DNA of 64,000 nucleotides from Dissophora ornata (taxonomy: Eukaryota; Mortierellomycota; Mortierellomycetes; Mortierellales; Mortierellaceae). Every line of letters starts with the position of its first letter. The stretch's first letter is position 1. The stretch is taken from assembly GCA_025201705.1 (NCBI GenBank), contig MU616597.1, forward strand, positions 24,919-88,918, given 5' to 3'. Position numbers and translations under genes: made by a program. The notes under the pieces were generated by a model, which did not search any database, had not been told where the DNA came from, and was given only the letters and a program-made list of their open reading frames with translations. Of this stretch, positions 1 through 10,748 are shown one piece after another.

Positions 1-2877
1 CTGACGGATTATTTAGAGGAAAAGGCGACCAGGGGTTTAGATATCACGTCAGAGCCTGTTGACCAAAAATCATTGACTGAGCAGGGAACACTGGAAGCCT
101 CGTTGTTGCTGAAACGCGCGATTCAGGAAGTCATGTCACCGTATCATACAGAGGATGCGTCCGCCCAGCAACTCCTGTGCACGTACAAGGATCTACTGCA
201 CAATGTTGCTCACAATGCTGCCATCCGCTCTGGACACCTAGGCTTGATCTCACAGGTTACAGAGGCAAGATTTCGAGCCCTATATGGCGACGGTCCATGG
301 AGTCAAACGACTGCTGCCTTTCAAATACCCGTTGTGTTCAACCGGCACTTGCTAGATCACACGTGGAAAGATTCTAGGATTTTGAGTACACCAGACGTGC
401 AGAATTTCGTGAGCAATCACATGAGATACACACTGGCCAAGATCTGCGCATCCACGGTTGAGGTCGCGGGTTCACCGATAGAAAGATGGGATGGCCGGCT
501 TTCGAACTGGTTCATAACGTTGGCAGAGACTTCAGAGGCCACGGGACACATGGCCAGGAATATTCAGTGTCAGGCGCGACTTCTACCTGGTTCTCAGGCG
601 TATGATCTGGTACTGTCAGCGCTGCTGGAGAGCCAGGAGCTCGATTTAGCGAGTACCCTTCATTCACGTGCTTATGGACTGTTTGACATCAAGGACCTAT
701 CCTCTTCACTCGATGCCAGCATTACTGGTCGTCAGCCAGGTGCCAGGGAGCTTAGAATGCTCATTCATGGATTAGCGTCATCGGAGAAGGATCCTATGCA
801 TTTGGAGCAGGCCCAATGGATTTTTGAGCAGCACGTTGTGAAGGAGAAAGCCTTGGTCAGGTCTGGCTTTGACAACAAAACCTCCCCACTGGTAAATATC
901 GTGACCGTGACAGAGTTGACAGGTGCATGGTTCAGACGTGCCGAGTTTACGAAGGCGCGCAAGGTGATTGAGACCATGTGGGAGCGGGGAATCCTGCCAA
1001 ATATGATCATGTACAACACTCTGCTGAAAGCACTCGTGGATCTGACACCTTACTCAAAAGCCGGAGGGCGCACTATGGGCGGCGGCAAGCAGAGCGGGAT
1101 GCGTGAACGCGGTCGTGAAATTATGGTGCGGCAGTTACTCAAGTCGAGGGAGGCGAGCGGAGATACGGATGCAGGGTTCGAGGAAGCCATAACTAAGAGG
1201 GTGCGTTCAGAGCTGGATGATGGATGGGACTTGTTCCAGAGCATCATTTCCAATGCGTCGGAACAAACAGCAAGGACGATATGTCTACCAGTTGCCAAGG
1301 GGCTGGACTCGCCGGCGGTTCTTAAGAGTCTGATTTCTCAGACAGTGTGCGCTGTTCCGTCGTTGAATCTCGCAGGACAAGACGATGGCCAGTTCCGGCC
1401 TAATTCGCATACGTTTTCGATCTTGTTGGGAGCATTTGCACGGCGGGGAGAGATTGAGTCGATTTCGGAACTTTTTGTGGAGATGAAGCAACTGAATTTA
1501 GAACCGGATGTTGTGATCTGCACCATCTTGGCCAATGCCTTTGCGAAGAAGGGCGACCTGAGGGCCGTTGATCGAGTTATTCAGGAGGCCAGGAATCGGA
1601 ACCTTGATCCGGGACTTTACCTGGCCAATATTGTTCTGGATAGTCTTGTCGAGGCTGGAGTATCGGCGTCGAGGATTAGCGAGACACTGGACGGAATGAT
1701 TGCAGGGGCTTCAGAGATAGATGCACAGCATAATCTGGATGATGAAGCAGAGATTCCAGTTCGCAGACTTGGCGGCGCTCAGGCTCACCATCATCAAAGT
1801 AATCCCCAAAAGCGCTTTAGGGACCCGGCGGGAAGAACCCAGCCATCCACTCCACCTCTGAGTCGGCAGCTTTATCCTGAGCGCGGACTGGATGCAGTAA
1901 CGTTGACGACGTTAATCAAGTACCACACGCGAAAGAACGATCTCGATTCAGCTCAGGATATACTTCGACTCATGGTGCAGGCTGGAGCTGTGCCCGACAG
2001 CCGTGTATACGCCATGCTTCTAGCGACCTGTATCCGAAAGTGGGATATTGCTTCAGGCATCTCTACCTTGAGGGCAATGCGCGTCCACTCGAACGAGCTT
2101 CCGGATGCAAAGGCATGGAAAGGCCTATTGAGGTGTGCGTTGGAACTGGAGCTTGCGAAGGCCTCGTCTTCAGCACAAAGGCGTCGGCGCCGTGGACTGT
2201 TGAGTGAAGGTGGTGCCTCATCAGGATCACAAAAGAAACAACGAGAAGGAGCGGGAGCTGTGATGCTGGTTCTGCAGGAGCTTTCAAGCGTGCTGGACGA
2301 GATTGAAAGAGCAAAGAGGGTGGTTTCCGTAGGCCCTCGTGCTGCCGGCAGTGGAGGCGTTGCCGCGAATGTGGTTCCGAAAGTCGATTCGTCGCTTGCA
2401 GCCAGAGATTATTTATATAGGATTTTGACTACTTCCTGGTTGTCGGTTTCGTCGAGCAAGGATGATGGTACTGATAACTATAGCGACGACAAGAGTCCGA
2501 AAACCATTAATCCTGAGATCAAGGGCAAGAACGGATTATTGCGTCGGGTCTTGAATCACTTGCTCCGAGAACCTGGTACCCGAAAAACATCGACTGTAGC
2601 CGCAGCTGATGTGAAACCGGAAGATGCGGACTCCAAGGATAGCCGAGATCAATTCCCCTGGCAGACAGAACAACAGCATCAGCAGCCGGCTATCATTGAG
2701 CTAGAAGTGGAGGTTGAACGGCGTTGCGAACAGGCGATTTGGCTGGTGCGATTGGTAGAAGCATCAGGGATCGAGCTTGGACCGCGATGGAAGTGGGATG
2801 TGGTTGTGAAGAGAATCCAGACGTTGACGGAGCGGAATCCTGAAGTGATTGTAAAGCAACTTGAGAGGCGCGCATGA
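1..2877 (+). CDS. Pentatricopeptide repeat (PPR) protein, 5' end cut by the window edge
   Basis: Frame 1 is open from the first base to the TGA at 2875-2877 (958 residues seen), so the true start lies upstream of the window and the first ATG inside is not the start. PPR-type helical hairpins are visible around nt 925-1040 (ending in NMIMYNTLLKALVD), nt 1400-1640 (two consecutive units, with SHTFSILLGAFARRGEIES and EPDVVICTILANAFAKKGDL) and nt 1885-2160 (LTTLIKYHTRKNDLDSAQ, then a further unit). PPR proteins of this kind bind organellar RNA, usually in mitochondria; the presequence that would show this is outside the window. The C-terminal third (from about nt 2170) is low-complexity and not repeat-like. 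An AATAAA lies 66 bases past the stop. It is convergent with the laccase gene, 219 bp away. The family call is firm; the RNA target is unknown. Confidence 0.85.
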   Translation: MTDYLEEKATRGLDITSEPVDQKSLTEQGTLEASLLLKRAIQEVMSPYHTEDASAQQLLCTYKDLLHNVAHNAAIRSGHLGLISQVTEARFRALYGDGPWSQTTAAFQIPVVFNRHLLDHTWKDSRILSTPDVQNFVSNHMRYTLAKICASTVEVAGSPIERWDGRLSNWFITLAETSEATGHMARNIQCQARLLPGSQAYDLVLSALLESQELDLASTLHSRAYGLFDIKDLSSSLDASITGRQPGARELRMLIHGLASSEKDPMHLEQAQWIFEQHVVKEKALVRSGFDNKTSPLVNIVTVTELTGAWFRRAEFTKARKVIETMWERGILPNMIMYNTLLKALVDLTPYSKAGGRTMGGGKQSGMRERGREIMVRQLLKSREASGDTDAGFEEAITKRVRSELDDGWDLFQSIISNASEQTARTICLPVAKGLDSPAVLKSLISQTVCAVPSLNLAGQDDGQFRPNSHTFSILLGAFARRGEIESISELFVEMKQLNLEPDVVICTILANAFAKKGDLRAVDRVIQEARNRNLDPGLYLANIVLDSLVEAGVSASRISETLDGMIAGASEIDAQHNLDDEAEIPVRRLGGAQAHHHQSNPQKRFRDPAGRTQPSTPPLSRQLYPERGLDAVTLTTLIKYHTRKNDLDSAQDILRLMVQAGAVPDSRVYAMLLATCIRKWDIASGISTLRAMRVHSNELPDAKAWKGLLRCALELELAKASSSAQRRRRRGLLSEGGASSGSQKKQREGAGAVMLVLQELSSVLDEIERAKRVVSVGPRAAGSGGVAANVVPKVDSSLAARDYLYRILTTSWLSVSSSKDDGTDNYSDDKSPKTINPEIKGKNGLLRRVLNHLLREPGTRKTSTVAAADVKPEDADSKDSRDQFPWQTEQQHQQPAIIELEVEVERRCEQAIWLVRLVEASGIELGPRWKWDVVVKRIQTLTERNPEVIVKQLERRA

Positions 2878-2942
2878 GCGGCGGATCTCGCTTCTCTTCA
2901 TCAGGAAGAAACAGCTGAGATGTATAAATATCATCTTTTTTC

Positions 2943-2948
2943 AATAAA
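2943..2948 (+). terminator. Polyadenylation signal AATAAA of the PPR gene
   Basis: Exact AATAAA 66 bases after the PPR stop codon, in the 219-bp gap between two convergent genes. Confidence 0.55.
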
Positions 2949-3089
2949 CTAATGATTCTGGCTACATGGTGTTGGTGCGCTGATTCGTTAGGCACGCTGC
3001 CATCAGAAAGGTTTGTAAACCTCAACAACCGTGCAAATGCCCTCGGCAAGTATCCATGTTGCTACTGTATCAATTTCTTCTGTCGTGTC

Positions 3090-3095
3090 TTTATT
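3090..3095 (-). terminator. Polyadenylation signal AATAAA of the laccase gene
   Basis: TTTATT on the plus strand (AATAAA on the coding strand), 1 base beyond the laccase stop codon; unusually close to the coding end. Confidence 0.4.
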
Positions 3096-3096
3096 T

Positions 3097-5368
3097 TTAT
3101 GCTTTTCCACACATGGCCTTGAGCTCCTTCGGAATGTCGAATGCCTGCAAAATAAAAAGAAGACAGGTTAGATACGCCAATGCATTCCGTTACTATTATC
3201 TTTTACATGTTTTGGGACATTGTCATTTACCTCGACAACACTGGGCAAGGATAGGAACTGCATCATGAGGCCCGCTTGCATGTGCCAGTCGATATGGCAG
3301 TGGAATGCCCACATACCCGGGTTATCGCTCACGAAACGAAGGACGGTGTAACCGAATGTCTGGAGAGTCACGGTGTCGCGGCGGAGCGGGTTCGTGGTGT
3401 TTATAGCGGATCGGCCGGGAAGGTAGCTTCCGTCACCTGCTCCGAGTACGTAGAATTGGTGTCCGTGCTGTGTGCGAGGGAAAAGCAAAAATCGGGGTTT
3501 TCAGAATCAGAGTGCTTTTTAAATGGCGTTACGACGGGAGGAGAGTTGTGAGGAGGGAAACTTACTAGATGGAAAGGATGCGACCCTTCGTCGTAATCTG
3601 TGAGAGAAAAATGACATCAACATCGTAACATCAAAAGCACTTTGAAAACCAATAACCGCATGTGCTCCTACATCACCATCCTACTTACTATTGACAATAA
3701 GCTCGATTGTCTGGGTCTGATTCAAGGTGATCACCATCTGGGACTTCGCGAACTTACTGACGCCTTTGTTCGCCTGGAACAGCGTTGCCGCCTTTTTCAA
3801 TGGTACCCAGCTCGTACTATTCACATACCCCAAATTCACATTGTTCTTCGTGATTGTCTGGAACGACATGTCCAAAATAATCTGTACATCCGCCTCTGGA
3901 GCATCCTTCGCCAGAACCGGCTTCAACATCGCCTCTGTCAGGTCCAGACACTTTCCTGCCCAAGGTTTTGACCCCCAATCCAACGAGCTCGGTTGTTGTT
4001 GTCCCGGATCAGGAGCGCCGTCGTAGTGAACGATCGCGGTGACGGAGGAGTTGAGGGCAGGATTGACAACGTTGAAACAATTGGTGTTCATAGTCGCACG
4101 CATCCAGTAACTCTGCACTGCCTGGTTAGCCTGTACAATCGCAGAATACCGCTGTGCGACATGGATTGGGATCCTCTGAACATCAACCGGCTGCATATCT
4201 ACACCATCAGCTTCGATGACGGACAACGTATGGTTATCAATCGAGAACTGGAAATCAGCAAAATTGCCTGAATTAATAAGTCGGATCCTGTATTTAAGCC
4301 CTTGCTTAAACTCGAAAACTGAAAGCGGTGCATTGGAAGAACAGTTTTTAGATCCCGTAGGGAACTGGGCTTGAGCGTCGTTGGTGCAATTGAAGGAGTT
4401 TCGGCCATTGATTAGGCCGTTGTCAGGGACAGGCTCAACACCTTCGCTGGCGGAGGTGAGGTACCAGGTAATGAGGGGTTCAGAAGGTGTGTGGTAAAAG
4501 TCTGAGAGCATGACGATAATGTCCGAGTCATATTCATGCAGATGAGGCTCGTCTGGGCTGTGAATAATTAACGGACCTGAGGCGCACGAAAAAGAGAATC
4601 ATTAGGTTGCAATCGAAGAAAAACGTTGCCATCGCATGGATGTATGCTCTTTAAAAAGTAACTCACCAACAACACCATCGACATATTGCGATCCAGTATG
4701 GGCATGCCACCAGTAGGTGCCCCATTGATTCGGGACTGTGAAGTTGTATGTAAAGCTTTGTCCTGGCGGGATAGGACATTGGGTCACGCTCGTCGTACCA
4801 TCCATCCAGTTGGTTCCTAGAAAAACAGGCCCGCACACAAAGCATATTTAGGTACGGCTACGTACTAGATGCACTCGAAAATGGTGTCAACAGGGGTTGC
4901 GCAGGGACTTACCATTCTGGAACATACCGTGCCAATGGATGGAGGTTCCGTTTGTCATGTTATTTGTCACCTTGACAACGATCCTATCACCTGTGTTAGC
5001 CTCGACCAATGGACCCGGGAACATTCCTACGCAAGAAGAGCATAATTAGCAAAACGAAAGATAGAAACACATAACACGCATCTCATATTTTTTTTTCTGT
5101 TACCATTCACGAGCAACATAGGACGCTCCAACCCATCTGGTGCGATATTCTGTTGCGAGACCGTCCATTCATAGTACCGAGTCGCCGGTGATGATGTGAT
5201 CGAAAAATTATTGTTCCCCAGCACGAATTGCGAGGGATTATTCCATGGCTGTGAACTAGATTGCCCCAATGTTGGGGCTGGGATCGTCGAAAGGAAGACA
5301 ATAGCGGCAAAGAGAGTGAAAGCCGCGCGTGCAAACAAAGCCCTTGCGCTTGACGCCCGTGTCATCAT
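3097..5368 (-). CDS. Secreted laccase-like multicopper oxidase, 7 exons, 577 aa
   Basis: Exons (minus strand): 5368-5104, 5026-4913, 4816-4667, 4576-3689, 3597-3566, 3467-3231, 3144-3097. The product starts with a basic, then hydrophobic, signal peptide (about residues 1-35). All four copper-ligand motifs are present: HWHG at 119-122, WHAH at 163-166, HPFHLHGH at 479-486 and HCHIDWH at 539-545. The type-1 copper Cys is C540; the residue ten further on (axial position) is Leu550, as in medium/high-potential laccases. About 577 residues is a normal length. Such enzymes oxidise phenolics or Fe(II) with O2 outside the cell or at its surface; which substrate cannot be told here. The start chosen is the first of two adjacent ATGs. 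Exon 5 is only 32 nt and carries half of the third copper motif. A TATATA lies about 150 bp upstream, and an AATAAA begins right after the stop. Confidence 0.93.
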
Positions 5369-5520
5369 TTTGCTATGTTACGCTTCACCAGGGAGAATAA
5401 GAGCGGGGACAGGTAGAAAGGTACACCTCCCAATTAGCAAAATGAAATCAGCAGAAAGGGATGGAAAAAAAATAGAATGGTGAGTAAGAGAGTAAAAGGA
5501 CCTGCAGAGAATTGAACAAC

Positions 5521-5526
5521 TATATA
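5521..5526 (-). promoter_or_regulatory. Possible TATA element of the laccase gene
   Basis: TATATA about 150 bp upstream of the laccase ATG (5368), in an otherwise gene-free stretch. Only the motif and the distance support it. Confidence 0.35.
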
Positions 5527-7456
5527 TCCATCAAGGGTAAATGACCTCGAGCGCCTGATAATTACGCCGAAAGTCATGAACGACATGGACTACGACGAAA
5601 ACCCTGCCTGCCTTAATATGTATGCAAGGTTCCTCATCTCTTTCACGAGGTCCTTTTTTTTTAGTATTTTCGGGCACATTATACAACACACCCTTCAATC
5701 ATGTAATAACCTGAGAGCCAAAACAATTGTAGTCAATGCTAAACAAAATTGGGCATATGGCATACATTTTAGACTCTTGCTGTAGGAAGATCGGCGCGTC
5801 CAATGGCATCGTGCATAATATTCAAGAGCTCACAATAACCACTCGATCGAAGCGCACCAGATGCTGATTTGACAATAATCGTTCAACATGGTTTTCGTTT
5901 TCGGCTTGCTTTGTACGTATTTTTGGGTCTGGGACCGAGTATCGTGCCACCTTCCACACCCATTCGGCTGTACAGTACATTACATGATGTGGTATGAAAT
6001 GACTTGCTGCGATGTTGGAACCACGAATTTAAAGGCAGGTATGCACGTGTGCGCACCTACTGGAAATACGCGTCAGTAAGGTTCTGGCGTCAACGTTCGA
6101 TCACAGCGCGCAGTGGACGCGCTCCTTTCGCGAATCACAGCGCAGATTAAAGGACACTGATTTCCGACCCACCAATGGTTGCTCATTCTTATTCGAGCTC
6201 CGCGTGGTGCTGCCCTGTCGTATGTTGCGTGTTGCGTGCGCAAGGAATGTTCTCGATAGAGCGCTGAGGGTAATAAGCATATTAAAATGAAACGTACATT
6301 TTCGATTGCAAAATTGGCCAGACTACCATTAGATAGTTTGAGACGTAGACGAGCTCTTCTGGCTTGGTCCAGAAAGGTGCCACTCTGCCATTGCTTGGTG
6401 TCTTAAAAAATAGTCTACATAAGCGAAAGCTGAGACGCACGCCATCTCCTTTGTATTTGACTTGAACTTGAGTACATTTAAACCTGTTCAACCAGTATGG
6501 AGACTACTAGGAATGCCTTGAGAATTCCATCTGTTTTTCTGCCGAGCTGTTAAGGCACGCTGGAATACATACAGAGCCTGGGTTATGGGGTTTTATTGTG
6601 CGGTAGAAATGATTCTCCAGACATGGTCAATTCGACTAGCATCTACTTCATTCTGCCACCTTGATGGCAGCCGAAATCTTCCATTCCAGATGCAGCTATG
6701 TATTCGTCATATCCGTTTTATTCTTCCTATTCGTTTTTTCCGCACCTCTTGATCTAAATTGTTCCTATCATGCCTTGCCCTCTCCACGCCTCGGTTTGTT
6801 ACACACGGTATATTGAGGCATGCACCCTTGGAAATATTGGCAGGTTAAACTTGAATACGGCACCGTCTTCTTTTCTTTCCCTGATTATACAACTGACATC
6901 TGGCGTATTAAAAGGTGAAATCATGACACGATGCTGGAGCCACGAATCGGAGTAGCACTCGTTTGCACTCACAAAAACACATTCTGAAATCACGCGTTTT
7001 AAGGTTCCAGAGCCAACACTGATCTCGGCAATGGCGCGTGCTCATGAAGTACAGTACGGAATTCAGGAAACCGATCTCCGTTGTGAAAGGATTGTTGAGA
7101 TGTTGGATTCAGAGCAAAGTGTCAAGCAAATCAAAACAAAACGTGCTTTTCCAGAGTGATATCTTAGGCGCCGAGATTCCGATAAAACAAAATGATGATG
7201 GAAAAAAAGACGAAAACGCGATGGGAAGAGATGTGAAAGCATTTATTGGTGAGATTGGGACCTTTGCTCTGCGAGTGATATTCGATTGTATATTTGCGAC
7301 CAACACGTTTCTTACTTTGGTGTGTGTGATTTGTGTTTGCGTTCACTTTCTCGCAACAATTTGTTTCGTGTGAGCGTTTCCACGCTTGCGATTGGAAGAG
7401 CAATTAAGATTCATCCCTGAACAGAGCGAGCACCTCCCTCGGACGAGTGCATCACA

Positions 7457-7476
7457 AATGCAATGCAATGCAATGC
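7457..7476. repeat. Microsatellite (AATGC)x4
   Basis: Four perfect tandem copies of the pentamer in the intergenic region upstream of the phosphoesterase gene. Confidence 0.8.
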
Positions 7477-8010
7477 AGACAGACGATCGAGCTCAAAAAC
7501 ATACAGTTGGATTAGATTTTCCTGTTCCCTTGAATTGGTCAAGGGAGCATGACAAATAGTTCATCATATAATCAACGTACGGTTGAACAAAACTATTTGA
7601 ACCCTGAGCATACTAAACAAGAACGGGTTGGATTGCATGCTGTTAGTTATTGCATTCCGTAATGCTTATTGAAGACATTTCGGCAGAAATTTAAACAAGA
7701 TTACTAACTTTTTGGGGCATGCGAACATTGGTAGAGCGAGTCCATGGCGGGTTGATTGGTTGGCAATGCAGGCCGTCCCCAGCCAACATGGTGACGCCTT
7801 GTCGTGTGAGTCGCCATTCTTGGATCTTCTTTGATACATGTTGCCGTTGTTGCCCCTTCTAGTATCGCTCCCTCCTTGTTGGGGGTGCATGAACCCTTGT
7901 CTGCCTTCTATTTACCGTTGCGCACGCAGGTGTACAGTCGCATGCCGAAGGCACATGTACTCTACTGTCGGGTCATTTGGGGTGCACGGTCAATACCTTG
8001 ATTGCCGAAA

Positions 8011-8017
8011 TATAAAG
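8011..8017 (+). promoter_or_regulatory. TATA box of the phosphoesterase gene
   Basis: TATAAAG 99 bp upstream of the ATG at 8116, followed by a T/C-rich stretch (8035-8110) that leads into the start codon; the usual layout of a fungal core promoter. Confidence 0.55.
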
Positions 8018-8115
8018 AGACATCATATCCCGCTGTTTCTCTGTTTGTTTCATTGTCCCTCTCCATCCTCTGGTTTTCTTCCCATAGCCATACCCATACC
8101 CTATACCCTTCTGAC

Positions 8116-9118
8116 ATGCTGTTCAAGAATCTCGCCTCTTTGACTTTGTTGGCCGTCACCGCCAGTGCCCAGGCCGCCAAGGGCAAGGCATTCGACCATG
8201 TCTTTGTCATCTTTCTCGAGAACACTGTAAGTATCTCCATATATTTTCTGTCGTTACATTTTACAGTCCATGCATCCCCGGCAACACAAACTAATAAATT
8301 TCGTATCGAAATAGGACTTTGCTTTGGCCTACTCTGACTCAAACTTCCAGGCCCTGTTTTCGAGCGGTGTCCTCCTTGACAACTATCACGGTCTGACGCA
8401 TCCCTCGCAGCCCAACTACCTGGGAGCGATCTCCGGTGACTACTACGGCGTCTCTGACGACCTCCTCCACCAATTTGACACCTCATACACAACGGTTGTC
8501 GATCTCCTTGAGGCCCAGAAGCTGACATGGAAGACCTACCAGGAGAACATTCCCTCGGTCTGCTACACCGGCATGTCCTCTAAGAGCCTGTACTACCGCA
8601 AGCACGACCCCTTTGTCAGCTTCGACTTGATCGCAAACAACGCCACACGTTGCAAGAACGTTGTGCCTGCGACCCAGTTCACGACGGATCTCAAGAGCGG
8701 AACCCTGCCAAACTATGTGTTCTACACTCCCAACATCAAGAATGATGGCCATGACACCACTGTTGCGTATGCGAGCAACTGGTTGACGGGTTTCCTCACA
8801 CCGTTGTTGCAGAACCCAACGTTTATGAACAACACTCTGGTGGTGGTGACCTTTGACGAGGCTGAGGACTACACAGATGAGACGAACCATGTGCTGACGT
8901 TGCTGTTGGGTGACGCTGTCCAGAGCTACAAGAACACGATCGATAGCACGTACTATACGCATTACTCTTTAATCTCGACGTTGGAGTCAAACTGGGGTTT
9001 GGGCAACTTGGGCAGAAACGATGTGAATCAGCAGTTATCGAACGTGTTCAGCTTTGTCGCTGCCAAGACTGGTTACCAGAACGTTAATGTCACCAACCCT
9101 CCTCCCCTGAACGGATAA
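8116..9118 (+). CDS. Secreted phosphoesterase / acid phosphatase family protein, 2 exons, 304 aa
   Basis: Exons 8116-8226 and 8315-9118; the intron is in phase 0 with a CTAAT branch-like site at 8291. Residues 1-19 are a clear signal peptide ending ASA. The mature part has the phosphoesterase-family (PF04185-type) landmarks: DHVFVIFLENT near the N-terminus (residues 27-37, metal-binding E35/N36/T37 region), HPSQPNYLGAISG and, toward the C-terminus, VVVTFDEAEDYTDETNH, whose acidic residues and His are the expected second metal-binding site. Several N-x-S/T sites fit secretion. Fungal members are acid phosphatases that release phosphate from organic esters outside the cell; phospholipase C-like activity is the main alternative. 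The TATA at 8011 suggests a regulated promoter, as expected for a phosphate-starvation gene, but no regulator site was identified. Confidence 0.85.
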
Positions 9119-10748
9119 GAACAAATAGTTTAGCGAATTGTAGCAAAAACAAAGTGCGCACGTGATACACCTTTCATCCATTGCTTGATTACTGAGGCTC
9201 TCGGTGGTTGCTCAATGGTCCGAAACGGAGATTTGTTGTGAAGGAACATGCTCTTTGGATTTCTGAAGATTGCGTACAAATGTCTAACAGGGAGTGAATG
9301 AGTGGGTTTCAGCGTGCACTAATGAGCCAAAGATGCATTGATCGACAGAGCAACACGATGGTCCCGTATCTGTTGCCTGGAGATCTTTGGTACAGAGGAA
9401 ACTATCTGAAATGAAAGGCTATTCATCTCCTCCTGCGAGGGGACATGGGAGTGAGGAAAGGTCGCGAATGGCTCTTTATTTCCTGGAGCTCTTTTTTTAA
9501 TATTTTTGTCTTCTACGTAGAAAAAGAGCAGTTGAGATCTGACTCCTGCACTTAGACTTCCACTATTCGGATTAAACTTGACATTCAAAAAAAAAAGAGA
9601 TCTGACTCCATGTCTCTGCGAAATAAACCTTGACCAGCAGGACCAGAAGACCATGTTTGGTGAACACGAAAAACGAGATAGCAACAAGTTCGGATAGACG
9701 AGCTGGGTGCAAAATGAGAGCGATGAAGCAAATTAAATTGCCTACACTCTGGGCCCTAGCCAAGCTCGCTAACCCGCTGCTCATCATCACTCCTCTCTCC
9801 ACCCCGCTTTACATCCATCCATCCATCTCTCTCCCTCTCCCTGCGCACATTCTTCTCTCCCTCTCTCTTCCCCCCCCCTCTCTCTCTCTCTCTCTGACCC
9901 TCCACTCACCCGACATTCATTGCCGCTCCTTCTCATCTATCAAGAACTTGAATCTGCAAACTGCCCTTTGCACACTGTAAATTGTCACACTCCGCACTTT
10001 ACTTTTCACACCTCTTGCGGACACCATCCCTGTTTCATCGCGCTCCATCCCAACCCTACGAAAAGGGACTTTTTTCACCGCCTAAACCACTTGAGAGTGC
10101 CCTTGAATGGTAAAAAAAAGTTCCTCTTCAAACCCCCTTGTCGTAATAAGTGCTCCTCAATCCTCGGTAACCATTAAGGAAAACGGCTCCACACTAAACA
10201 AGATGATGGCGAGCTGGAACCATCAAGCCGCAGCATTTCGGCCTTCCCCTCTTCTTCTCCTCCAACGCATCTGTTGTCACTCTCCATTCATCCTCGCCAA
10301 CGCCCAACATAGTTCCTCTTCCCAAGGCCAGCTTTGTGTGTGGTTAACTTTGTAAATCGCGTATCTGACTCTTACTCCTCGATCGTTACTAGTATTCCAT
10401 CTATTAGAAATAGCCACTTCTAAAAAATCGGAGGACGAGCACGCCCCCCACCCACGGACACTTTTAAATAGAAGAGGCGAAAGCATCTCCGCTCAATTGG
10501 TAAGAGGAACAAAAATAAGCAGAGTGCACAAAGCAGAGGCGAGTTTGTTGGTAGCACGTTCCTCATGTCTCCTCCCTTGTTTCACGCAGTATGTGACACA
10601 TCACTTAATTGAGAATTCAGGAACAAAAAAAATCATGAGGACAAACCAATTCTTAACAATGTCATTTCTCCTGTTTTGCACTAGTCAGCAACAAACAACA
10701 AGATAAACAATAACTACAGCATAACGCAAGACTCCTCCTTGAACGAGT
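9119..10748. other. Intergenic stretch: promoter and leader of the SH3/RA gene
   Basis: 1.6 kb with no supported gene. A strongly pyrimidine-rich tract (CATC, CCCT and CT repeats) runs from about 9785 to 9915, and the interval 9920-10748 is probably leader sequence; it could contain a 5'-UTR intron, which I could not fix. A minus-strand frame at 9319-9687 has no domain or partner exon. Confidence 0.5.
9785..9915 (+). promoter_or_regulatory. Pyrimidine-rich promoter tract
   Basis: About 130 bases almost free of purine runs, with (CATC)3, CCCT repeats and (CT)8 near 9880. Comparable tracts, always pyrimidine-rich on the coding strand, precede the ABC transporter, RIB1, Kelch/BTB, Cox6 and 60447-63224 genes. 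Confidence 0.5.

Larger units (their letters stand above)
5369..8115. other. Intergenic stretch, no gene seen
   Basis: 2.75 kb between the divergent laccase and phosphoesterase genes. Open frames here (up to 111 codons) overlap each other on both strands, lack recognisable domains and lack splice partners. It holds the two promoters and a short (AATGC)4 repeat at 7457-7476. No RNA gene was recognised. Confidence 0.6.
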
